DNA from: Baffinella frigidus
Lineage: Eukaryota > Cryptophyceae > Cryptomonadales > Baffinellaceae
Assembly: GCA_026770585.1 (NCBI GenBank)
Contig: MU647332.1
Location: forward strand, 93,394-103,588
Direction of reading: 5' to 3'
Length of the DNA: 10,195 nucleotides
A program made the translations under genes and the position numbers. Within the stretch, counting starts at the first letter, position 1. Every line of letters starts with the position of its first letter. The notes beneath the pieces were generated by a model. That model ran no database searches. It saw only the letters and a program-made list of their open reading frames with translations, and was not told the DNA's origin. Positions 1 to 8,300 of the stretch are shown here, piece after piece.

Positions 1-68
1 GGGTTGGGATTTAGGGGTTGGCGTTCAGGGGTTGGCGTTTAGGGGTTGGCGTTCAGGGGTTGGTGCGC
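1..68 (+). repeat. G-rich 14-bp tandem repeat
   Basis: Four units of AGGGGTTGGCGTTY starting at 13, 27, 41 and 55. Each looks like two decayed telomere heptamers. The array may continue left of the window. Confidence 0.75.
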
Positions 69-108
69 CGTAAAGCGGTTGGTGCGCTTTACGGTTTACG
101 GTGCAGGC

Positions 109-172
109 AGGCTTGGTTTTGGGTACCCCGGGGTGCAGTTGCTCCGAATTGGAGTACCCCAAAACCAAGCCT
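109..172. repeat. Short inverted repeat (hairpin)
   Basis: AGGCTTGGTTTTGGGTAC at 109-126 pairs with 154-172 with one extra base, around a 27-base loop. The right part (about 160-245) is a diverged direct repeat of 803-890 (CAAAACCAAGCC ... CGGGTTCGTTCC). Confidence 0.8.
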
Positions 173-364
173 ACTAAAACCTTCTGCATCAGTTGCTTTA
201 CAATAGCGTCATGGTTGCTTTACAATAAACACCGGGTTCGTTCCCTGCCCCCCACACGAGGCTATCCATACGAACAGATTCATAGGTCAATTATTGGATT
301 ATTGCCCAGGAAACACGCCGAAAGCCAGCAAATGAAGTCAGCAACTCGCCGCACGCCACCAACA

Positions 365-491
365 CCACGCCAGACTTCCTTAGGAAGGGGAAACATATTT
401 TAACGCCTTTTTGCGCACCTTTGACTTTTGAAAACCACTGCCCCTGTGGGAAAATTGACTTTTGGCAACCCCTTCGAGGACTCTGGCGTGG
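365..491. mobile_element. Foldback element, CCACGCCAGA ends
   Basis: Left end CCACGCCAGACTTCCT and right end (reverse complement) CCACGCCAGAGTCCTC form an imperfect ~24-bp inverted repeat. Length 127 bp, with no coding capacity, like a MITE. Confidence 0.7.
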
Positions 492-494
492 CAA

Positions 495-603
495 CCACAC
501 AGCGCGCTACAAAGAGGCGCATTGGTTCCGCGGAATTAACTCTGAAGTTAATTGCATCAAGGCAAGTTGACTTTTGATGAAAGGTTCGTAGTCCACCGTG
601 TGG
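495..603. mobile_element. Foldback element, CCACACAGCG family, short
   Basis: 109 bp. Ends CCACACAGCGCGCTAC and (reverse complement) CCACACGGTGGACTAC. The sequence CAA lies just outside both ends, a possible target duplication but short enough to be chance. Confidence 0.55.
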
Positions 604-637
604 CAAAGAGGTTCCGCGGTAATGCATCGCGCGCCAG

Positions 638-798
638 CCACACAGCGGACTTCCAAGGGATTTTTGAATAGCCCTTAAGCGATAAGACACAGGACCCTAC
701 CGTAGGCAACCCGTAGGGGCATAGGGGGGTTCCTATGGATAAGGTAACGGAAAGGTGGCCCGATTTACGCCGAAAATCCCTTCGAAGCCCGCTCGTGG
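638..798 (+). mobile_element. Foldback element A, 161 bp
   Basis: Ends CCACACAGCGGACTTCCAAG and (reverse complement) CCACGAGCGGGCTTCGAAGG. It matches the 161-bp element at 4364-4524 along its length and, inverted, the element at 926-1064. With the latter it makes a 124-bp inverted repeat (665-788 against 932-1055, about 94% identical). Confidence 0.85.
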
Positions 799-925
799 TT
801 GGTCTCAAAACCAAGCCAACTCAAAACCTCTGCATCAGTTTGATACCAGAGGCATAGTTACTTTACAAAAAACAGCGGGTTCGTTCCATTCCAACAGCAA
901 CTCGCCTCGCGCTACCAACAAACGC

Positions 926-1064
926 GTGGTTGCTTCGAAGGGATTTTCGGCCCAAATCGGGCCACCTTTCCGTTACCTTATCCATAGGAACCCCCCTACC
1001 CCCCTACGGATTGCCTACCGTAGGGTCCTGTGTCTTATCGCTTAAGGTTTATTCAAGCAACCAC
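926..1064 (-). mobile_element. Foldback element B, inverted relative of A
   Basis: Termini GTGGTTGCTT.../...AAGCAACCAC. The body is the reverse complement of element A apart from shortened ends. Its right end CCAC overlaps the start of the next element at 1061. Confidence 0.8.
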
Positions 1065-1271
1065 TCGAGGCTAGAAGTGTGACTATTTTAAAAGGTTTAA
1101 CTTTACAAGTCCTTTACAAGTGGACCGCTGTGTAGTAATTTTCACACAAATAGGGTCGTTTGGTCACGTATCTCGGGTTATAACCCCAGATACGTGACCA
1201 AGCCTGCCCGTGACTGGTACTAAATGTAACAACCCCACATTTAAAATGGTCCCACTTCCAGCCTCGAGTGG
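1061..1271. mobile_element. Foldback element D, 211 bp with palindromic centre
   Basis: Terminal repeats CCACTCGAGGCTAGAAGTGT and (reverse complement) CCACTCGAGGCTGGAAGTGG, about 35 bp with ATTTTAAA inside. The centre 1162-1199 is itself a hairpin starting GGTCACGTATCTCGGG and ending CAGATACGTGACC. Related in plan to 4579-4761, which also has GTGTAGTAATTTT and a GGTCACGT centre. Confidence 0.82.
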
Positions 1272-1308
1272 AAGGCTGCCAGCGATATCTGGTACACGCC
1301 CGGACCAC

Positions 1309-1403
1309 CCACCCGAGGCTGGAAGTGGGACCATTTTAAATGTGGGGTTGTTACATTTAGTACCAGTCACGGGCAGGCTTGGTCACGTATCTCGGGTTAT
1401 ACC
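1309..1403. mobile_element. Half copy of element D, inverted
   Basis: Repeats the right half of element D in reverse from CCACCCGAGGCTGGAAGTGG to GGTCACGTATCTCGGG. With element D it gives a perfect 78-bp inverted repeat (1189-1266 against 1314-1391) around a 47-base loop. Confidence 0.9.
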
Positions 1404-1487
1404 CACACGCTGATGAAAACAATTGACTTCTGGTCGGATGAAAACAGTCGATGTCTGATCGCGGGTTCTAGCTCTGCCTCACTCGGG

Positions 1488-1550
1488 TTCGCCGGCTATT
1501 CTAATGTTGACATGCTGGGTGTGCGGTACATATCCGTCAACTTTGGATCG
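1488..1550. repeat. Dispersed GTTGACATGCTGGG repeat (five copies)
   Basis: About 55 bp, from CGGCTATTCTAATGTTGACA to GTCAACTTTGGA. Copies lie at 1488-1550, 1788-1840, 2037-2091, 3931-3990 and 7227-7271. GTTGAC and GTCAAC make an inverted pair inside it. The copies at 1488 and 3931 share a further ~60 bp downstream. No function recognised. Confidence 0.8.
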
Positions 1551-1690
1551 AAAAATAGCCAGGGCTCGCCAAATTCTTGAGCCCAAATAGACAGAGACAG
1601 AGCAAAGACATCCACAAGCGTGCATCCCTGACGTGTGCGGTAGAGTTCACGCTCAGGACAAAGCTGCAACTAGCATAGACAGAGCTGGAA

Positions 1691-2280
1691 TTTGGGGGTC
1701 TGTTTGAGGGGTAAGCACGTGTCTCGTCCACGAAGACGTGCACTTTGAAGCCAGCATCGTGCGCCGCGTATATAGGCGGACTGGCCGGCTTTTCTAATGT
1801 TGACATGCTGGGTTTGCGGTACAACCCCGTCAACTTTGGAGGGGTAAGCACGTGTCTCGTCGACGAAGACGTGCACTTTGAAGCCGCAGACGTAGATGGG
1901 CACCCAAAGTGACCATCTACGACTGCGAAATTGGGGGCGAATTTGGGGGTCTGTTTGAGGGGTAAGCACGTGTCTCATCAACGAAGACGTGGACTTTGAT
2001 GCCAGCATCATGCGCCGCGTATATAGGCGGACTGGCCGGCTTTTCTAATGTTGACATGCTGGGTTTGCGGTACAAATCCGTCAACTTTGGAGGGGTAAGC
2101 ACGTGTCTCGTCGACGAAGACGTGCACTTTGAAGCCGCAGACGTAGATGGGCACCCAAAGTGACCATCTCCGACTGCGAAATTGGGGGCGAATTTGGGGG
2201 TCTGTTGGAGGGGTAAGCACGTGTCTCATCGACGAAGACGTGGACTTTGATGCCAGCATCGTGCGCCGCGTAGATCGGCG
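1691..2280 (-). repeat. 251-bp tandem array containing copies of the end of mtnA exon 8
   Basis: Unit starts at 1691, 1942 and 2193 (the last partial), nearly identical. Each unit holds two copies of the exon 8 end plus its donor and the next ~12 intron bases. The five copies end at 1719, 1852, 1970, 2103 and 2221. Only the one at 2221-2316 has the full exon. The copies at 1719 and 1970 reach back to [10 protein letters not shown]; those at 1852 and 2103 start at GFKVHV. Each full unit also carries the dispersed GTTGACATGCTGGG repeat. Confidence 0.93.
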
Positions 2281-2316
2281 CGGTTGCTGACCCCACATCC
2301 ACGAACGCCAGCCATC
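2221..2316 (-). CDS. mtnA: mtnA exon 8, full copy
   Basis: 96 nt: Gly (split), [31 protein letters not shown] and the first base of Arg. It continues THCNAG-W exactly as in MtnA. The acceptor is CAACAG|GA. The donor is inferred as ACAC|GTGCTT (phase 1), because the family continues ETRPRNQG while this frame reads on into unrelated sequence. It is the only copy with both ends; partial copies lie on both sides. Confidence 0.88.
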
Positions 2317-5300
2317 CTGTTGTCGGGGTTGGGGTTCGGGTTTAGGGTTTAGGGTTTAGGGTTTAGGGTTTATGGGTTATGGTTTATGGTTTAGGGTTTG
2401 GGGTTTAGGGTTTAGGGTTTATGGTTTATGGTTTAGGGTTTAGGGTTTAGGGTTTATGGTTTATGGTTTATGGGTTATGGTTTATGGTTTATGGTTTATG
2501 TTTTATGGTTTATGGTTTATGGTTTAGGGTTTCCACGAACGCCAGCCATCCTGTCCGTGTTCAGAGACATTTAGCCCCCCTCTATTTTCTATTAGAAAAG
2601 GGGCTTGGCACACCGTCCTGCCGCACGTGCCACAGTTGACTTAACCACACAGTTTTTTTCTCTCGGAACGGCAACTTAAGGCGTAAGTCAATGGTGACTT
2701 GCGGCGTAAGTCAACTCTCCCTCCCGGCCACGTCCGTGAAAAGATGTCTGTTCACGTGTTCACGTGTCGCTGCACGGGATTTAGGGTTTAGGGTTTAGGG
2801 TTTAGGGTTTGGAGTTCGGGGTTTGGGGTTTAGGGTTTAGGGTTTAGGGTTTAGGGTTTAGGTTTTAGGGTGTAGGGTTTAGGGTTTAAGGTTTAGGGTT
2901 TAGGGTTTAGGGTTTAGGGTTTAGGTTTTAGGGTTTAAGGTTTAGGGGTTAGGGTTTAGGATTTAGGGTAGGTGGGCGCGGTTGCTAACCCCACGAACGC
3001 CAGCCATCCTGCGCTAAACCCTAAACCCTATTATGTAATGGGGTTTAGGTTTTAGGGTTGGGGTTTCGGGTTTAGGGGTTGGGGTTTCGGGTTTCGGGTT
3101 TCGGGGTTGGGGAGTAGGGCGTAGGGTGTGGGGGTTAGGGTTTAGGGTTTGGGTTTCAGGGTTTGGGGTTTAGGGTTTAGGTTTCAGGGTTCAGGGTTCA
3201 GGGTTTAGGGTTTATGGTGCAGGGTTGAGGATTTAAGGTTTAGGGATTAACCGGCGTTGCAGTGGGTGAGAACGTTGACCACCGCCCCTCCTTTCTTCTC
3301 GGAGATTTCAGAGATCAGCTTCTTGCCATGCTCCCCTAGCCGCCTGCAGGAGTAGGCCGAGACTTGTTGGTCCTAGGATCCCTTGGCCTACGGTAGGAGG
3401 TCCTAGGCAATGCCGTATGCCTAACTACCCCATTTTCAGGCCGTTACCCTATGAACACATGTCCGTTACCATAGTTCCATTACACAAGTCCGGCACCAGT
3501 CCCCCTTTCTTCTCGGAGATTTCAGCAATCAGCTTCTTGCCATGCTCCCTTAGCCGCCTGCAGGAGTAGACGTTATTAAGTGTAAAGCAACTGCAGAGAG
3601 CGAGAGAGATCGCGCCTGCGCCGCCAAACTAGTGAGCCCAAATAGACAGGTCATTTCTAGAAGATCTCAGCGCCGCCTGCGAGAGAGTGGGCTTGTCAGT
3701 TGTTTTGTCAGGTGCAAAGGCTTGACAGTAAATTCACAGCTGCTTTACACATGTCCGGTACCATAGTTGCTTCACACTAATAGGGTAACGGCCTGAAAAT
3801 GGGGTAGTTAGGCCTACGGGATTGCCTAGGACCTCCTACCGTAGGCCGAGACTTTTTGCCCAAATAGACAGGTCATTTCTAGAAGATCTCAGCGTCCGCA
3901 ATGGCAAGTGCTCCCGCCTCAGTTGCGTTGACAGACTATTCTTAAGTTGGCATGCTGAGTTTCTGGTACGAATTCGTCAACTTTGGATCGGATAAGAGCC
4001 TGGGCGCACGAAATTGGCGAGCGTAAATATACTGAGACATAGGTAGAACCTGCAGAAGTCAGCGTCTTCGCCCCACCAGCCCTCCGAGGCGGACCAAATC
4101 GAGGCTGGAGAACGCGCCAATTCATCGGGCGGCACCTTCGAAAACGAATGTGCCGCCCGAGGAAATGGCTCCAAACAATCGTCGATTTGGTCCGCCTCGC
4201 AGGGCTGGTGGCCGGCGGTAGCGCCTGATGAGACTAGCGGTTTGGGACTCTCTGCGCCGCCGAAAAGCTTTCTGCTCTGTATTCGACTGTTACTAAAGTT
4301 AACAGAGGTTCCACTTTTGCTTTGAGACGACTCACGATATTCGCACGAAAAGCTTTCTACTCTCCACACAGCGGACTTCGAAGGGATTTTGAATAACCCC
4401 TAAGCAAAAAGAACGAGAACCCTACGATAGGCAACCCGTAGGGGCATAGTGGGGTTCCAACGGATAAGGTAACGGAAACTCTGCCCAAAATGGGCCGCAA
4501 CCCCCTTCGTAGCCCGCTGTGTGGGCGCCGCCACACACAAACGGCGCGAAAACACATCTACTCTGTATTCAGTGCTCTCCACACGAGGCGGATCAAACAC
4601 CCTTTTAAAAACCCGGGGAGCTGTGCACGCGAGGTAGTGTGTAGTAATTTTTATATGTTGGGTCACGTGTCGACCCGCTTTTCGGGGGGTCACGCGACCA
4701 ACTCCGTACAAAACGCCTACAATCGGCATTTTAAAAAGGGTGTTTGGGTAGCCTCGTGTGGCGACCCCGCGAATCACCTGCAGAATTCGGCGTCCTCGTC
4801 CGCGATGGCGATGGCGCCCGCCTTTGCCGCCGCCACTTTCCCTGCCCCCGGCAACTTAAGACGTAAGTCAACTCCCCTGACAACTTAAGGCGTAAGTCAA
4901 CTCCCCTTACAACTTAAGGTGTAAGTCAACTCTCCCTGCCCCCAAGGCACGTGCCTCGCGGTCACGTCCGTGAATACACGTCTTCATGTGCGACGCCACT
5001 CAATTTCAACCACCTTTTATGCTATCTTAAGGGCGGTTTCTCTCTTATTTTGCTATATTAGCTTCGGCATAGCTTTAATATAGGAGAAAACCCACCCCAA
5101 GATAGCAAAAACACGGTTCAGATTGAGTGGCCTCGCGCATGAGTCTGTTCACGCGTCGACTACTCCCGATTTAGTCACGCTGCCTCTGCCTGAGTCCCAT
5201 CTGGGCTGGCCATAGATCATTTTCAGGCTCCTGAGGACCTCCAGTACCAAACAAGCGTGAAAAAGCCTCCGGCGGTGCAACCCGAAGACAAAGAGGGGTT

Positions 5301-8300
5301 GACTTTTGCGATTGCCTCCCCTCAGGCACCCCGCAGGCGCGAACAGGTTGTGTGTCCTCACCGTCAAGATCCGGGTAAAATGAGAATTTAAGGTTGAGGC
5401 TCCCTTTTTTTTTAATGCGGTTCCTGGTACAAACGAAACATTGTTGCGCCCATGAATGGCTCAAATTGCTGACTTTTGGCGTGTTTGCGAGAAAAGAATC
5501 AAATAATAAACACTTAAGACAAATCTCCACTTGTGGCGTGGCGCGGCCTCGAGAAACAGGTTGCGGTGCCTCACGAACAGGTTATGCGTCCTCACCGTCA
5601 AGACCCGAACAGGTTGTGAGTCCTCAAGACGCACCGGCAAGATCCGGGCCCGCCGCCTCCATGGTCGCCAGCTGCCTCGTCACCATGCACTCCAGGTTCA
5701 CTGCGCGCCACACGGGCGAACAGGTTGTGTGTGCTAACCGTCCATCTGGGCTCAAATTGGTGAGCCAGGGCTCTTTCCCGCTCCAAGGTCAAGGAATTTG
5801 TATCGCACACCCAGTATGGCATCTTCTGAAGAGTCAGCCAACCCGAAGAGCGAAAGGTTATGTGGCCTCACCGGCAAGATCCGGGCCCGCCGCCTCCATG
5901 GTCGCCAGCTGCCTCGTCACCATGCACTCCAGGTTCACTGCGCGCCGCGTTTCGCATCAGCGTCTTTTCGCTCGTTTTCCCTTCACTTTTCACAAGGTCT
6001 AGGACCTTTTTTGCAGGGACTTTAAGAGGTTAATAAAGAGGAGGAAGAAGAAGAAGAAGAACAAGAAGAAGGTTCACAGCAGTACGTGGGGTGTAGGGAG
6101 GTGGAGTTAGAACCCATCCGGAAAATGCTCGCATGAGCGGCCGACACGGGGTACAGTATGTGGCACAACGCGTCGAGCATGTGCGGCACTGACGCTGATT
6201 GTGTGGCAATGAATTATCAATCTCTCTTCACTGCGCGCCACGTTCCGCATCAGCGTCTTTTCGCTCAGCCAAGACCTCGAGGGTCGACACGCGGGGACTT
6301 CCGTCCACGCCGGGGACATGTTTAATCTAAAAGAAAACGAATCCCTATGTGTTCATAAGAGTTGGAAGAAGGTTGATTAGGGCCCTAAGTGAATTTAATT
6401 ACGGCATCCTCCGGTTTGATATTACATTTTTTTTTAAAATAAACATGTTCCCGGATGAGTCCACGCCGGGACGATGCCCACGAAGGTTCCCACCTCTGTC
6501 TCACCCGTGTACTCCAGGTTGACTGACGAGGGCGAACGGTGCGTTTAATCCTCTTAATCCTTTTAACAAATTCACTTCTGAGAAGGCATAGGACCTTTTT
6601 ACTGGGACTTTAAGAGGTTAATAATAAAGAAGAAGAAGAAGAAGAAGAATATTCACTGCGCGCCATGTTTCGTACCGCAACGCGCCGGCGCGCGGCCGCC
6701 GGAGGCTCGCCTCAAATCCATGCTTGCAGTGCGGGGCCGTGGAGCCTGGGCCGCTGGCGGGGCGGCAACGGGCGGCAGGTGGGTCTGACCGACGAGCGTC
6801 TTTTCGCTCAGCCAAGACCTTGAGGGTCGACACGTGGGGACTTCCCTCCTCATCCGGGGACATGTTTCATCTAAAAGAAAATGAATCCCTATGTGTCCAT
6901 GAGAGTTGGAAGAAGGTTGATTAGGGCCCTAAGTAAATTTAATTAGGGCATCCTTCGGTTTGATATTACATTTTTTAAAAAGTTAGACATGTTCCCGGAT
7001 GAGTCCACGCCGGGACGATGCCCACGAATGTTCATAGGCTAACGGCCTGAAAATGGGGTAGTTAGGCATACGGCATTGCCTAGGACCTCCTACCGTAGGC
7101 CGAGGGATCCTAGGACCAAAAAGTCTCGGCCTACGGTAGGAGGTCCTAGGCAATCCCGTATGCCCAACTACCCCATTTTCAGGCCGTTACCCTATGAATG
7201 TCCCCACCTCTGTCTCACCCGGGTTGGCCGACTATTCGCACGTCGACATGCTGGGTTTGCGGTACAAACTTGGTGTAGGCAACAGGTTATGAATCCTTAG
7301 GGCGGGGGCAGAGAGACGTGACCACCCGATCTGGGAAGGATTCGTACCCCTGGTACTAATCATTTTGGTACTAATCATTTTGGTCCGAAGTCGAATCTTC
7401 GAAAATGATGAGTACCAGGAAACGCTGTGATTAGTCAACCGCTCGCCACGAACAAAGCATGGGAGGCTCAGCTACGAACAAAGGGTGGGAGGCGCAACGC
7501 GCCAGCTGTAGGGCGCGTGGCTTTGAGGGCCTATGATCAGTCAACAGATGAGTCAACTTCGAGGACCTGGGATGAGTCAGCGAACCTTTGTTCGCCACGA
7601 ACAAAATATGGGAGGCGCAACTCGCCTGCTGTAGGGCGCGTGGCTTTGAGGGCCTCCCCAGCAGCCTCGACGAAGCTCTTGAACGCAGCTTCGCTCTCCC
7701 GCGGGGCCTGGAGAGATATACGTATGTTAAGAAGTGCCCGGAGAGATATACGTATATGAAGAAGTGCCCGGAGAGATATTCGTATATTAGGAAGTGCCCG
7801 GATAATTATACGTATATTAGAAACTTTGTTGATATGTTCCCGGAGAGATAAGACGTTAACTAATGACGGAATGCCGATTCGAAGTATGCCGGAAACCCGC
7901 ATAAAAACAGTAGACTGCCGGACCACTTAGCAGCGAGAGAAGACCTTTTCGCCTTGAATTCAAGGTGAAATTCCGGTTAGGTTCCAGGGCAATGCAGCAC
8001 CAGACCACTAGCCCTTGGAGGCGGCTCAAATAGTGCCCTGGAAGCTTTTAGCTTTGCCTTTGCATCGGGGTCACTTTTGGCCCCGATAGGTCAAAAGTTG
8101 ACAAAGTTTCAGGGGAAAATTAACTTTTGGGATTCTGTTCCACCGCACTATTTGAGCCACCTCGGAGGGCTGGTGGGAACGCAGGATCTAGCATCCAGGA
8201 TCTGAGTCGAGACAGGGTCCCTAAACCCTAAACCCCACGCCCTAGACCATGACCCTAAACCCTAAAACCCTAAACCCTAACTGAACCCTACACCCTCTAC

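Larger units (their letters stand above)
1..2220 (-). other. Sequence downstream of mtnA exon 8 (intron 8 or broken gene end)
   Basis: Starts with a consensus-like donor GTGCTT after exon 8. It holds the 251-bp tandem array, at least five foldback elements and a G-rich 14-bp repeat at the left edge. I searched both strands for the expected next exon (PRNQG, ADNTGGHLMQHG, GTDR motifs) and found none. ORFs here do not resemble known proteins. Confidence 0.6.
2317..3251 (-). other. mtnA intron 7 (935 bp), mostly telomere-like repeat
   Basis: Three telomere-like arrays fill most of the intron, from within a few bases of the donor to within about ten bases of the acceptor. Between them lie two copies of the start of exon 8 and a ~220-bp block related to the sequence just upstream of exon 6. 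Confidence 0.8.
3344..4777 (-). other. mtnA intron 6 (1,434 bp)
   Basis: Contains three foldback elements (4579-4761, 4364-4524, 4073-4211), two halves of the palindromic element also found at 7031, three shortened copies of the end of exon 6, a truncated extra exon 7, and a dispersed ~60-bp repeat. No other gene seen. Confidence 0.75.
4842..5634 (-). other. mtnA intron 5 (793 bp from exon 5b)
   Basis: Contains short copies of the exon 5 end and its donor flank (5340-5376, 5574-5628), a 135-bp foldback element (4996-5130) and the 29-bp tandem repeat. The plus-strand ORFs across 5394-6002 are antisense to exon copies and show no family features. Confidence 0.7.
5938..7625 (-). other. mtnA intron 4 (1,688 bp, GC-AG)
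   Basis: Holds a partial exon 4 copy, a 168-bp palindromic element, two copies of a ~240-bp block, (GAA)n tracts, and several partial copies of the exon 5 acceptor region. A GC-rich 125-bp insert at about 6671-6795 splits one copy; I do not recognise it. Assumes splicing to exon 5a. Confidence 0.75.

Noticed and set aside
1537-2302. Several minus-strand ORFs of 60-113 codons in the tandem array
   Set aside because: They are different frames through repeated exon 8 ends joined to intron sequence; only the KVHVFVDET parts have homology.
5394-6002. 202-codon plus-strand ORF
   Set aside because: Antisense to the two exon 5 copies and their flanks. Its internal repeat simply mirrors the exon duplication, and it has no family features.
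6455-6480. Hammerhead ribozyme (GGATGAGTCCACGCCGGGAC in both duplicated blocks)
   Set aside because: It resembles the CUGAUGAG...GAAA core, but the core U is G, the GAAA is GAUG, and I find no stems I and III with a cleavage triplet.
6653-6863. Minus-strand ORF over the GC-rich insert as the mtnA exon after exon 4
   Set aside because: It does not match the VNL...MEAAG segment, which is found clearly in exon 5.
7710-7835. CRISPR array
   Set aside because: Units are contiguous 30-bp repeats without spacers, in a eukaryotic intron.
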